64,000 nucleotides of DNA, taken from the NCBI GenBank assembly GCA_950295325.1, contig OX485808.1, positions 32,261,180-32,325,179 of the forward strand. Direction: 5' to 3'. The translations under genes were made by a program, and so were the position numbers. Source of the DNA: Polytrichum commune. Its lineage: Eukaryota; Streptophyta; Polytrichopsida; Polytrichales; Polytrichaceae. Below the pieces are notes generated by a model, which was given only the letters and a program-made list of their open reading frames with translations, was not told where the DNA came from and made no database searches. Positions 35,095 to 48,200 of the stretch are shown in pieces (within the stretch, counting starts at the first letter, position 1; each line of letters starts with the position of its first letter).

Positions 35095-37242
35095 AGTCTC
35101 TAAGCAGGCGATCGGATATACAAATTGTCCCTTGTCTCTCATTGAGTTTTTACTGTGAAAGGCTTGACATAGGAGCTGCACATAGTTTTGCCAAGATTGT
35201 TCAACCTGAGGATGCAATTAGTTGGTCACATAAGATGCCATGGTTGTTGATCACTGGCAAAGCATCCTTGATCACTCTTTGATGATCAAAATCCTCTCCA
35301 ATCCAGGTAGGACTTCCACGGTAGGTGGGCAAGTAGACCGGGTGTTGTATGACCCACACACTCCACCACCTTTGTAACCCAACTTGTGATGATCCCTTTG
35401 GATACTTGCATCTCTATTCCGAGCACTTTCATCTGATTTCCCCTTGCCTTTGCTCTGATGACTTCTCCCACCCTTACCAGTGCCATTATCATGATGTGGA
35501 TGTGGTCTCTCTGATCCAATTCCTTGCTGATTATGATTCCTTAAAATTGCATTATCTCGTTCATCCCCTACAATATTGAGCTTTGAAGCACATCTGCTGA
35601 CCGAGAACACTTGCGCAAGAAGAATGCGATCTAGGAGCTGTGAACCTCACAATGCAACACAAGCTGAGACAATTATGTTCTAAAAGCGCAGGGTCACGGC
35701 ACAAATCAAGGTCCCTGCAATCATTGCAGTACCTGGCCAACCACAACCCAGCCTTACCACTTCAAAAAGTGCCCAAAAATTGCTTCTTGCAAATTGCCAA
35801 TCTTCGCTGACCACTCAAAATAATATGCAAAATGGAATTGTGTAGATAAATTACACCTTCATTTATGAAAACAGTCAACACAGCAAACTCGATGATAAAG
35901 TGCATATTACACTAAAACAAAGCATATCAAAACAAAGCATAGCAAGTCTGCTTTGCACATGAATCCTTTTGAGTATACAAATACTGACATTATAACAATG
36001 TCTAAATGTCAGTGGTGGCACAACATATATCGAACCAAAATGGCTGATGTTCTGAAATAGACATCTCTAGTTGTGGGTATAATGGGTGTGTGCAGACATA
36101 AAACAGGCACACGAAGAAAAGTGGCTGAAGAAAAGTGGCTGAAGTGGACCAGAGTCCACCTATGAACAGCCACTTGCCATTTTATGCCCGATGCAATGTC
36201 CACTATTCAATGTCACTGAGCATCTTGGATTTCCAGATTCAGAATTAATTCACATTGTGCACATGATTAGTACACTAAACTGCGAACTCAAACTTACATT
36301 CTTTCCACAATTTTTTGTCGAGAGTCATGTGCCAATGATGCGCGCTAGGAGTTCTCTATCGTGGAGGTCGTTCAATTAGAGTCAACAATATCGGTGCTTG
36401 CAAGGGATCTGTAGATGGTATGTTCCAATTTGTACTACCTCCAAATGAAAGGCCTGAACAGGTACAGCACACGGACAAACCAATCCACAAACAAATAAGT
36501 AACAGCCATTATATCCGGTTCCGAAGAAGAGAACTCTAAAATTTACACACTCCAGTAGCCAATGGCTCCCAACCTTCACAACATCATCTTTCTATGCCAC
36601 ACAAATCTAGACCCCAACTTTGAAACCCTACTAACATCGATCCAATCCGAACAGAGAATGCATAATCGGATGACCTCTGGCGATCAAGTACAGACCAATT
36701 GACGATAGAGGCCATGTTCAAACACCCAGAAATTCATCTGAAATTGGATACAAGGAGATCAAACACGAAGTGAGCAAAAACTCAAATTCTTGGTAGTGCA
36801 ACATCAAGAAACCATTCCACTTATCAGTGAGTTCAAAAAAACTACTACTTGGACATCCTACTCAGAATAAACGCAAAGTCGATGATAACGTGCATATTAC
36901 ACTAAACCCTAAAACCCTCGAAGAGACACACTGTACAAAACCCTCACCACCTGTAGAGCACATTACTCTGATTATGAGGTTCGATTCGCAGAAGTTTTCA
37001 AAACATATTTTTGCAAGAAACTAATCTGTCAATGTTTGCACAATATACACCTGCGAGAGAGCAGAACGACCCCACAAAACTGCAAGCAGTCCAATTCTCC
37101 AACTTAAGAGACTATGTTCAAATTAGAAACTATGGCTTTGAAATACATGATCGAATGACAAACCATTGCAGAGAGTAAATTGAAAGACAAACTCCAAAGG
37201 AACAGAAACACTGGTACTATATGGAAATATTCTAAATAGCAC
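35095..37242. other. Spacer without an intact gene
   Basis: The minus-strand frames at 35272-35746 are cysteine- and histidine-containing but match no domain I know. A ~30-bp direct repeat (TCGATGATAA.GTGCATATTACACTAAA) occurs near 35889 and 36876, and GAAGAAAAGTGGCT is doubled at about 36113-36145. Nothing else is supportable. Confidence 0.4.
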
Positions 37243-37322
37243 CTGGAGTCCTTGGTTTGACAAGTGCGGCAGCGATAGGCTATATTCCCTTTAGACCAGA
37301 CATTGGTACATTGAGACTTCCC
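37243..37322 (-). pseudogene. UBR-box-like exon fragment
   Basis: An 80-bp stretch with a plausible acceptor (CTCACAG) and donor (GTGCTA). It encodes 26 residues containing CTNVWSKGNIAYRCRTCQTK. The pattern C-x-x-V-W-(x)n-AYRCRTC is that of the N-degron-binding UBR box in plant N-recognins such as PRT6. The rest of the zinc-binding domain (CxxCF, GNHxxHD) was looked for downstream on the same strand and not found. It is therefore best read as an isolated exon copy rather than a working ligase gene. Confidence 0.45.
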
Positions 37323-37877
37323 CTGTGAGCGATACTCGTAGCAGTGTCATTAAAGAGGAGAATTTCCATACAGTATCCATTCATACCTTGCAAGTTCCTG
37401 GGAGGCCTGCATATGTAACATGCACAAAGTGTGAATTAGATGGGTTCATAGATATTAGCTACAACTGAGAAACATATGAGAAGGACAATGATAAACCCCA
37501 TGGACCATTGACCATCTTTGTGCAGAACATAATGAGTGAGGATAGAGATATTCAAGTCAAAACATCTGATACTCATCTCTGCTGGTGCAAAATTACCATT
37601 TGCAAAAGGATGAAGGACCACTGACCTTGTACAAGGTGGAAGCCTTGTCGCATATGAAGAAGCCCAGAAACAGTCAGCAGTTGCATGGTGTTTAGTATAT
37701 GAGGCTGTGAAGGAAGTTCATCGGGTATGTATTTCTCTGATTAAGAAGCCCAGACCTGTGCTTTGAGGGCAAGCCATGATGCTGGAACACGATAATGACA
37801 TAAAACAAGAGAATGTTTGTTACTAAGGTTTAACAAACAAAGAAGACAAGAAACAAAAAAATTAGGGATTGCTACAT

Positions 37878-38213
37878 ATCTCCGCAAGGACATTGACAAT
37901 TTCTTGGATGCTAAATGTTTGTCACCAAGGGTTTAACAGACAGAAAACACAAGAAACAGGGGATTCACGGGTTGAGGACTAACTCAAGAACATTGATAAT
38001 TTCTTCGAAGCTAAATGTTTGACACCCAAAGGGTTTAAGAAACAGGGGTTTCAACGGTTGAGTGCTACCTCCCCGAGGACATTGACAATTTCTTGGACAC
38101 TGGATGTTTGTCACCCAAGGGTTTAAGGAACCAAAAGGACCAAAATAAAAAACAAGGGAATAAAGAATCGATTGACTACCTCCTCAAGAACATTAATAAT
38201 TTCTTGAATGCTG
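37878..38213 (-). repeat. Tandem copies of a THUMPD1-like exon end
   Basis: Four units with periods of about 87-112 bp, seen on the minus strand. Each carries a version of the peptide IQEIVNVLxE followed by the intron start. The copies are at about 38180-38213 (the end of the complete exon), 38068-38101, 37982-38012 and 37880-37912. Only the first two keep GT at the donor position; the others read TT and AT. The amplification therefore copied an exon-intron junction. Confidence 0.65.
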
Positions 38214-38700
38214 GACCGCTCTTTACCACCAACACAAGTCACCAAGAACCCCTGTTGCCCATGGTTGAGAACAGCCTTTTTCTGGTTCTGAAATCACTCA
38301 CAATTCAGACTCAATAACCCTACCCCTCCAGCCTTACATGACCACAATGTACTTGAGGTCATCGTAGAACTCCTTATGCTCCACTTTATAAAGCCCTCCA
38401 TGTCTTAATTCCACAGCAAATTGGAAGAGCCTCTTGTTCGGTCCACATAAATGTCAAAACAATGACGACCTCTAATCCTCATTTTCACATCATCCCCGTC
38501 TTCACCAGGATAATAAAATGCCACCCAAAAAATTTCTTGGTGGTTCCAAGTCTTTGAGTCAAATTAAGAAATGTAGTTGTGCATCGGAATGAGAAGGAGG
38601 AGACACATACATGAGGTAAGTACTTGGCTCGTCGACGCTTTCGATCACCACCGCCACCACCACCATGTTGATGCTCTGCTACGTTTTGCAACAATTGAAT
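38180..38700 (-). pseudogene. THUMPD1/TAN1-like gene fragment (two exons)
   Basis: Two minus-strand exons. One ends at 38611 with DRKRRRAKYLPH after a glycine run. The second (38180-38287, 36 codons, GT-AG) reads KKAVLNHGQQGFLVTCVGGKER and then the repeated exon end. KRRYLPHN..G.QGFFxTCxGGRER is the N-terminal signature of THUMP-domain tRNA acetylation adaptors (TAN1/THUMPD1). The frame of exon 1 has no ATG before an upstream stop at 38749-38751, and the THUMP domain itself is missing downstream. The intron holds another short coding-like stretch (YPGEDGDDVKMRIRGRH, then, in a different frame, FQFAVELRHGGLYKVEH to a stop). It is probably non-functional. Confidence 0.55.
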
Positions 38701-39386
38701 ATGAAGAAACACACAATTGAACGGGGAAGACAGAAGATGACGACGTTTTCAAGGTTTCAAGGTGACGTGGCCTCACGAGAGGCCAGAACCCTGGTTCGCC
38801 TCCCATAGACTTCTTCTCGAAGACCTAGTTAACTATAGTTATTTTAACAGTTGTCCAAGGTCTGAAAAATACTTGGCAATGCATTTGCTGCAAATTTGGT
38901 CTGAAATGAAAGAAATACATACCTTCAAATTCTATCCTCTAGGAGTTCAATTTGAACATTTAATTTTGAAAAGTCAGAGTCAATACTGATGAAGACCTAA
39001 TGCAAGTAAATGGATAACTGCACAACTATACTCATTAAAAATCATTCTTTATCTTCTGCACTTTCACACCACAAGTTGTGTTAATGGGCACTGATCAGAT
39101 AGCAACAATGAAAGCATTGCATGAGACTCTACATATACTTGATTCAGGTTTGTGTCCTGTAATCTGGAAGCAACTTCAAAGTGTCCTGTGATTAATGAGT
39201 GGAGCAACACCACAAAAATGTGCTTGTGGGTGGCAATTATCTCCCAGTTCACATATGTTGGAACTCACTATTATCTTTGAAAGATTAAACACCTTGGGAA
39301 ATAATTGCCTCTAGCCAAAAATCATCTATTCTTTAGTACACTGACTATTTTAATGATTTTGGCTACACATCAAATATTGCGCGAAG

Positions 39387-42300
39387 TTAGTCAGCATCCA
39401 TGTCTTCTTCTTGTGCATCCTTTGCAGCTGCTTTAGCTTCAGCTAAAAGGTCTATTGGTACCTGCATTGAATTTTTATATATCCTCAGTGCATGCTTCAA
39501 AACAATGTTGTCTGCTAGTACCAGACGTTTAAGTCAAGTGCCAAACTCAAAATCAACACTAGAAAAGGCTGTAACTCATTGTCAAGATCTAAGGTATGTG
39601 GGCCTGAAACAGACACTTTAAGCTCTGCAGTTTGAGCTGTTTTAGCTATGTACACTGGGTGACCTAAATCTACGTAAGTCAAGATATTATGTTTTTCTTG
39701 CAACTTTCAATTAACATCTTAGAAGACTGGAGATTTGGGAGGATTGAGGATTAACTCGTTGATGTTCGCGGTTTGATTCATCACAAACCCAGCTCATTTC
39801 CAGCTCAAACGCCTTATCCTTGGCCTCATCATGCACACTGTAAATGCTGTATTCAAGCCAAAATGAAACTCATTATGCTTAGGATGTCACAAAACACACA
39901 CACAAAATGAAAAGCCCCCCACCACCCAAAAATGGTGGCAAGTAAAAGGGCTTTGCAATCTGACAGTTTCTTTTGTGAATGCAAGTGCAGACTCTTTGAT
40001 ATCCACAAATGGACACTGGATTTTACTGAGACAGCACAACTATGAACACAGTATTCACTTTGATATCTTAAGAAACTATATATAATAAGCCGACCCTTAT
40101 TTAAAACATCCAATTAGTGCATGCAAGTGTCACGAACTTACATCTTAGCAACTGCAATGACACCTTGTCGGCAGGTCATCTCTGACAAGTTCAACTTCTC
40201 AATCTCACTGCAAAATTTACCCAACCAAAAATGTGACAAGAAAGAGGTCAGGCTCAGTGCTACCTATGGTTGTAATTTTGAAACAATTTGCTTTGATGTA
40301 CACAGAAAGGCATACTCTAGGTAATAGTCTTGGTATATCAATCAAGAGTACAGTAGAGGGTGCTATAATTCATCACTGGAATGTAATTTCCATGTGAGAT
40401 TCGAGCGGTCTCACCCAATACAGGACTGACATATGGCAACATATGAGGGGCGATTAATTAGTTTTGTTGGAATAGAGAGCCTCTGTGGTAGTTGATCAAC
40501 AGCTTAGGATTTGCTTATTAATGACATAACTGCAAAACCAGGCTGTCAAAGGAGAGGGTGTATACGTCTTAGCCGCTTGGCGACCCTTTCCAACTGCTGC
40601 TCCAAAATACCGCTGCATATGACAAGGCTGCCTTCTTAGTACAGGAAAAGATAAAAGACTTCTCTGTTTTTGACAGGTCTGGCTTAAATGAAAAGGTTGA
40701 GGAATTACATATGCAACACCAGAGGGCTCGATCATATAAAGCTGAGGGCCGTCTCGGTCATAACCTCCCAAAATTGCTGAGGAGCCAAAGGGCCTACACC
40801 ATTGTCACACGTAGACTCCACTGATAAACACAAGTCCTCTACAAATTTCTGAGAGTTGAAGATTTTTATTGAGGCAGGCGTAACATTCTTAAGCATGTAT
40901 AAAGTCACTCTTTCTATTCTAGCTTTAGAATAGATTTTCAAGAACCAAGGTCCTTGAGTACATGCACGAATGCCAAGCATAGTCAAGTGACAAGCTGTCA
41001 TTAGTTGACATCTCCTTCATTGTTGCCTATCTTTGGACACAGAAACTTCTTCCATCTACCAAGAGGTGCATCCCCAATGGATAATTCTTAGGTTATCTGC
41101 ATTACCTGAGATTTATTCCATTTGCATTGAAGCCTTTCACAGGCTACTTTAAGATTTTATGGGGTCTTGCTAGAAACTCAAACATTTGATACAGAAAGAT
41201 TGAATATTATAGAACACAATCTTTTCCTGAAATAATGAGGGAATTGAGCACCTGAGCCACCAATAAAGTGTGCATAGATGAGCATAGTGTGCAACACGGT
41301 CACATAGTTCCCCAATGGGAACCTCCTCACCATAAAAGCTGCAACAATCAATTTCAGTGAATCAGGAAAGGGGGCAGGGGAGGATTAGCATTATAAGGAA
41401 GAACTCGAGAAAACAATTATGGACTTCTCCACATCTTGAAGAATGCTTGATGATATGAGTGTTAACCTTTAATTTAAAGGGACTTTAGGTCAGGATTTGG
41501 TTGTCTTCCATACAACACCATCCATGTTTGGTAAGTTCAGGGCATGCTCAGAGGTAGTGCAGAGGTTTTAATGGAGAATATTCTATATCTGTTCATTGAG
41601 GGTCAAACTCATTTTGGCATGCCGAGAGGTGCTACAATGAATTTAGCCCTCAATGAACCCAAATAGGTTGCTCTTCATCAAAGTCAAACACTACCTCCGA
41701 ACAGGTACAACGAGTGGAAAGGAAATTATTGAATTTTGTAAACAAAGCAACCAATGGGAAATCATATAGGATCAACTCACAAAAAGTCCCATTGAGTTAA
41801 AGGGTAACTCCATTTCCTTCTGTACATGAGCCTGAATTATGAACAAAATACATTGCGTGCTCTTGAGAAACATCTCAATACTAAAAAATCTGAGATATAG
41901 GGTACCTCAGGTAACTTGCAGCTTCACTGCGTGCTCTAGTTACAATTTGCCTGCCATCAGATGCTAAACCTGCCATTGCCTGTGTCCATGAACACACTAT
42001 TATCTCACTCCACATTCAAAATCTGCCACTTTTCAGACTGAATTCATCCAGATTGCCTCAAAACTCTATGCATAATGAGCAATGCTGAATCCTAACATTC
42101 CAATGAAGAAAAATTAGATAGCTTAATTCAATGTAGTAGGATGGTGTTCAATATTTCATAGCGTGGTTGTTATATGAAATCATTGGCAAGCTGAAGATAT
42201 TCAGGAAACACAGTAATTTGTAATCTAAACCAGGGGTTTGCTGTTACCATGCCCACGTGACGGTGCACAGCATGAATTCTGCGGTTGGCGCCTTCCAACA

Positions 42301-44262
42301 ACATCTTGGAGGAAATGAGTTTCTCCACACCCTGCCACCCAAAATCCAAGAGTAGGATTCAGGAACGTAGTTTCTTTGGTTTCTCATGCCTCCAAAGCAA
42401 GAAAGACCTGTGACTTTTGTTGCTATCTATACCCAGAAAATCCAGTGAACATAGTACACATAAGCAGGCTAGAGTTTGTGTACAGTAATTTCGAGATCCT
42501 CAAGGCTAAATTGTACAGATATACCAAACTATATTATTACCTCTCCTCTGTAGTCCATGGAAAATCTATCCAGGTCCCAACAACACCTTTTCCCTCTAAT
42601 ATTGACAAGTAGATTCAAGAGTTAGTTCAAAATGAGAGTTTGGTGACAGTCTTGTAATTTGTGAAACCAGTGCAGTAAAGTTGGGATTTGCCATGCATCT
42701 TTGAAGCTATGTGTTGGTCTAAGGTAAACTGATTTATGGGAAAGAACATATAGTTCAAAAGGGACTCTTCCTGTAACTGCTAAACAAATTCTCAGAATCT
42801 TGGTTTTCCAGCACCTATGTTTTGGGTTTATGAAAGACAAGAATATAAGCACGTAAATTGGTGCAACTTGTTGAATCACGTACCAAGACAATACCATCCT
42901 TGCACCTGATACCCACTACTGTCCTGCCCATCCAAAATGCAAATACTTTGTCAGTTCCACATTTCACAATAAAAACAATCTTCAAGGTTCTAGACCAAGA
43001 GTTGATACTTGGCGTCAAGCAGTCTTTTCTCCTTAATTCTGTCATGAAGGATGGATGCCTTTCCAAATCACCTTGTTGCTAACAATGTCTGTCTGGTGTT
43101 AACATCATCAACAGCTACGCTATTGCCAAACAAAAGATCAGGAAATTCTTCATTTGAAACTCCTTTTATCCTTGACAAAGCCTCGAGCGAAGCTTTCAAC
43201 AAAGCAATCAAATGATAAGCAGCCATGATGCACAGTAAGTGATAAACCAAACCACGGTGCCATTGTGCACCCTTGATAATTATAAGTAGAGAACACTCTT
43301 GACTTCACAGGGGTGGCAGAAAATGCATACACGGCAGCAGGAACTGAACCCTAATTCGGGATCAAATCAAAGGAAGGAAAACAAAGCAGTCTATTAATAC
43401 AGTAAGTTGCATACCCGCTGTTGTCAACTGCCTTGGAGGCATACTCGACTTGGAACACACGCCCGTCTGGTGAGAAGGTGGTCACCGACAAATCATACTG
43501 CAATTCCCAACACTCGTACATAAATTTTGGCCATTGACATGTCATTTTCTGGTCCCTCACGGCAGTTCTTCAAGGTTCCTTCTACCTCGCTGCTATATGA
43601 ATGCCCTTGTAAGTATCGATGATCAAACATCAACACTTACAGATAAAGGTAACCGGTGAACCATAAAAAAAGAAGACTCAAGAGAGATAGTTAATCTAAA
43701 GCTTTTAGAGTTACATCCTCAATCCGAAGAAATTAAGCGAAAGCAATCAAAAACTAGAACAGAGTAGAAAACAAATCATACATGCGGCAGTAGCCATATG
43801 GTGGCAAACTATTTGATCTTTTTTGACATATACTTGTCTTGAGTTTCTGCTACTGATCTTCAGAGGACACAGGAAGACTCAAGCAAATTGTTGCATAGCA
43901 AGTGTACTAAGATCTCAATTTCAGCGACACAAGGAAACCAGGAGAGATAAGACAAAACCCTGAAGTAGGAAAAACAAGAGCCAAAAATTTAGTTCATTCG
44001 AGAGAACGCCCTGTTTTGGCTTTGACTAACTCTCCCCTCTTAGGATTCCTTCAAATATCTGAAATATAATCGTTACTTCTTTCTCTTTACTTTTTCTCTC
44101 TCAATTACATATAAATCACTAAATGAATGCAGGCTCTCTGAAGATAGGTTCGTCCGTAATCCGCTTTACCGAGGTTCCAAAACCCTTTACAAGACCAAAC
44201 AAAACAGAAATCCGAAATGACCAACGGAGCTGGAAACCTACCCCAGTTCCAATGCTGGTCAT
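39387..44262 (-). CDS. PAG1: 20S proteasome subunit alpha type-3 (alpha-7)
   Basis: Eleven exons in minus-strand order: 44262-44242, 43497-43415, 42923-42884, 42331-42248, 41979-41906, 41338-41252, 40793-40709, 40612-40566, 40207-40142, 39846-39756, 39461-39387. All junctions are GT-AG and the frame closes at 250 aa (Arabidopsis PAG1: 249). The first exon codes only MTSIGTG. The next carries the alpha-subunit signature [20 protein letters not shown], which helps form the alpha ring and its gate. The core has [30 protein letters not shown]-type and [17 protein letters not shown] motifs. The tail ends in EEDMDAD, as in plant homologues. Alpha subunits lack the catalytic threonine, as expected. 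It acts in the 26S proteasome of cytosol and nucleus. Its start faces that of SNU114 1.03 kb away. Intron 5 carries a MITE (41461-41808). Confidence 0.96.
41461..41808. mobile_element. MITE in PAG1 intron 5
   Basis: Inverted ends GTTAACCTTTAATTTAAAGGGACTTT and the inverse of GTTACCCTTTAACTCAATGGGACTTT enclose about 348 bp. An internal palindrome surrounds TTCATTGAGGG. The same family occurs in SNU114 introns 1 (46312-46631) and 10 (from 52736). Confidence 0.65.
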
Positions 44263-45293
44263 GGCTGCGACCTTCAGCCAAACCACCCGCCCTTCCTCGC
44301 CTTACGTCTCAATTCAAATCGCACAGAATCCTGGGAGCACATACACCTATTACATCAAAATAGAGTCATATGGAATCGATCAATAGAGAAGGAGAAAATC
44401 CCACATGACTATTGGAAATTTTCAAATTAAAGATCCAGGCCATTGAGCACAATTAGCCCCACCTTTCTTAATCCGCAGTAAAACCCGTTAAAATTAAAAT
44501 CCAAATCCCAAACCTCTTCACCATAGAATAAGGGCGAAAGGTTACATGACAAAACACATAGCAACATCACTATTACAATTGCAAGCACACATTTGGCAGA
44601 GTCAAATCGAGGCAGACGACATCGACATTAAAGTTCAAGAATCTGAGAGCTGAGAACACACGTAAAGCCAACAATTGCATGTAAACTGGCACAGTTTGCA
44701 GTGTAGCTCCAGTGCAGGGAGAAATGAACAAACCGATGTCAAAAACATAGAGGAAAAAAGGCTTGGAGAAGAAGCAAAGTTAGCAGGCAGCACATCCGAA
44801 AAAACAATACTAGGCGCGACAAATAACTGCGGTTTCAGTACATGAAGCAGGGCAAAAATGGATGGATGTCATCCACCTCTGCACATTCGAAATAGTAGAA
44901 CCCCATGTGCTCTCTGGCTCATATCTGGATGATTATCATCCGTTTCAGCAGAATATGGATGAGGACTGGTGTGTAGTGGGGTCCTCACCATCATACTCTT
45001 CCCGCTCCACGTTTCGTAGATTTTTCCTCATTTTGGGTTTAGAATTTTGGACTCATCACTCGAGGGACCAAATTTTCTCCATTGGAGAGAATCAGGTCTC
45101 TTTCACCTGCGGAGGGTTAACTTAACTTCTGTGAAGATTTTTTGTGTTCTTGTTTTAGTTAGAGGAGAGGGCGGTTTGCCGAAGATTTTTAGGGAGGTTT
45201 AGGCAGGCTGGAGGTTGAGGAGGCGGGTTTTTGGTTTTGATTTTGTTGTTGTGGTTTTGGGAGAAGTAGAGAGAGAAAGAAAAGAGAGGAGCT
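44263..45293. promoter_or_regulatory. Divergent PAG1/SNU114 intergenic promoter
   Basis: The start codons of PAG1 (minus) and SNU114 (plus) are 1,031 bp apart, so both promoters and both leaders must fit here. No repeat element of the window's families was seen in it, unlike the introns on both sides. The right end (about 45230-45293) is a GA-rich leader-like tract. No TATA box was recognised with confidence. Confidence 0.6.
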
Positions 45294-48200
45294 ATGGATG
45301 ATAGCTTGTATGATGAGTTTGGCAATTACATAGGACCGGAGCTTGATTCGGAGGAAGAAGACTCGGAGCAGGAAGAGGAGGAAGATGAAGGTGCGCAGGC
45401 TTTGGACGGCGGGCATGGAGATGGACATGAAAATGGATGGTTGGCACATGCAGATGGTGACGATGACATCAACGACGACATGGACACGGAGGGGGCGGTG
45501 GTGTTGGCGGAGGACAAAAAGTATTACCCAACGGCAATGGAAGTATACGGGGAAGGAGTGGAAACTTTGGTAATGGATGAGGACGCACAGCCATTAGAGC
45601 AGCCTATAATTAAACCTATTTCCCTGAAGAAATTCGAGGTGGTGGCAAAAGAAGTCTCAACTTATGTTGCAACCGAGTTTTTGTTAGGGTTGATGGCTAA
45701 CCCAACTTTGATCAGAAATGTGGCTTTAATAGGACACCTTCACCACGGCAAAACTTTGATCATGGACATGCTATTTCAGCAAACCCATGCGGTGAATACA
45801 CTGGACCCTAACAGTGAGAAGCACTTGCGGTACACTGATACAAGAATTGATGAACAAGAGCGCCAAATCTCAATCAAGACGGTTCCCATGTCCTTGGTCC
45901 TGGAGGACAGTGCTGGCAAGTCGTATTTGTGCAACATTATGGACACACCTGGCCATGTTAACTTCTCGGATGAAATGACTGCAGCTCTTCGCCTTGCGGA
46001 TGGTGCAGTTCTTGTTGTGGACGCAGTGGAAGGTGTTATGGTGCGTCCATTCTCACTCTTGACTTTTTTTTTTGGGTGGATTGTCTTATCAGTGTGAAAT
46101 GTTGGGTATTAGGCAACCTGTGTTTAAGAATAAATATAAGTATACTGAAGTGAATCAAGAGATTCTTCACTGCATGGAGTGTTTCAAGTGAGTTTTAGGG
46201 TTTAGGGTTTTGAGGGTTTAAGAAATTCTATGTGTGAGATGTATTATAGCAAAGTGTTGATGTTTCTGTCATCTGGTAGATATATTAGCCAGTGATTTCT
46301 TGGAGGATACAGTTAACTCAATGGGAGTTTTGGTCGGGAGTTGGTCCCCTATGATTTCCAGTGGTCGCTTTGCATACGATATGAATAATTTGTATCCACT
46401 TGTGAGGGTGGATGCTCGGAGGTAATAGTGTGTGCTTTTGAATGAAAAGCAACCTATTTTGGTTCATTGACGGCCAAACTCGTTTAGAATCTCTTGGCAT
46501 GTCTTCAATGAACCGCCGATATAGAATGCTCTTCATTTAAACCTCCAAGCATCCACCGAAGGCTTACGGAACATGGAAGGGGTTGTATGCAAAACACCCA
46601 ACTCCTGACCAAAAGTCATGTTGAAGTTAGAGGACAAATCTAATAGAGATAAAAGCTTCAGGCACAATTTCACGGCTTTTGTGAATTACATACTCCTTAT
46701 AGAGAGATTGCAAAAATCAGAAGCTTTTAGGGTTTTGACCTAGCCACTCTACAATCAAGTCAAGTAAGGTACAGCTCACAATCAAATTAGAAGTTGCATG
46801 TAGCCCAACCCAAGTGAAGCTCACTTGCACACTCAATATTACAATTGGAGTCATATAGAAAATATGAGGAAAGTGTTGAATATTTGATATTCGTGTTGCT
46901 ACATCCCCAGGTGAATACAGAGAGGTCAATCAGGCATGCTATGCAAGAAAGGCTGCCCATTGTCGTGGTTATCAATAAGGTGAGTGGCTTCTTCACCCGT
47001 ATTATTGATACGATGTGTTATTTGCATTTCTAGGATTCTCTTCAACCATTTCGAAAGTCATAAGTGCAGTAATTCTTGATTATGAAGGCAGGGTATCTGG
47101 GTCTGGATTTTAGTGGTTACTCTGTCATGATGTTACAAAGTTTAGGGTTGCTGAGTAATTACCTTAACATAAGGTTTGCATGAATGGTGTCTTAGCCTGA
47201 CAGAGTTAGTTTGTGGCTGTTGAGATGGTCTGCTTGAGAGATGTACTGGAAGCAAACTGTATAGCGCTTGGATCAACTTGGGAGGATCTATTTTGAAGAG
47301 CCTTTTGATCTGGTTCAGAATAGCCTATTAGAGCAACTCCTATAATCACTGGAAAATGATACTCTAAATTATGGGCTTTCTAGGTTTTTCTTGGAGCAAA
47401 ACCGCATGTTCATTCCATCCACAAAGCCTATGTATTTTCTAAATCCTTATTGCCCACCAATTATTGAGAAGGCAACCCTTTAAACCCTTCCCCATCCTCA
47501 ATATTTGGTGGTCAAATGACTTCAGAGGGTCATCTCTCTCTAAATAATTGGTGGGCAATGAAGATTTATGATATTTATGGACTGTATGTGTGAGATTAGC
47601 ATGCGGAATTGGCCCAACAAACTTTGAAAGACGATTATTGAGAGAATCATTGTACATTGGCCATAGGAGTTGCTCTTAGTTACTGTATTATTTAATATCT
47701 TTAAATACTGAGTGCAGTATAAGAAAGTCATCTTTTTCTATCTTTGTTGAGACTAGGGATGTGGTTGCAGGTTGACAGATTAATAACAGAGCTGAAGCTG
47801 CCTCCTACAGATGCGTACCACAAGCTTCGACACACCTTGGAGGAGATCAATGGACTTGTATCTCTATATTCTACTGGAGTAGATGGGGTTCCATTGATAG
47901 ATCCAGTTCTTGGTAATGTATGCTTTGCAAGTGCTACTGCTGGATGGTCTTTCACACTCTTGTCATTTGCCAAGTTGTATGTGAAGCTTCATGGAATCCC
48001 ATTTGACGCTACAAAGTTTGCCTCAAAACTTTGGGGTGACACATACTACCATCCTGACACACGGACGTTCAAGAAGAAGCCTCCACCTGGTGGAGGGGAG
48101 CGTGCATTTGTGCAATTCATTCTGGAGCCCTTGTACAAGATTTACAGTCAGGTTCGTTCTAGCCATTGAGAGCGTGAATATATTTGTCTGTAAGGTTCTG

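Noticed and set aside
35272-35746. Minus-strand frames with Cys and His, looked at as a possible zinc-knuckle gag
   Set aside because: Cysteine spacing does not match CCHC or other zinc motifs and no reverse transcriptase or LTR is nearby.
37640-37740. Plus-strand stretch reading AYEEAQKQSAVAWCLVYEAV before a GT donor-like site
   Set aside because: Only about 50 codons between stops, with no second exon or family match. Possibly another captured fragment but not supportable.
45294-45573. Alternative open frames on both strands over SNU114 exon 1
   Set aside because: They are shadows of the acidic, low-complexity GAG/GAT-rich coding sequence.
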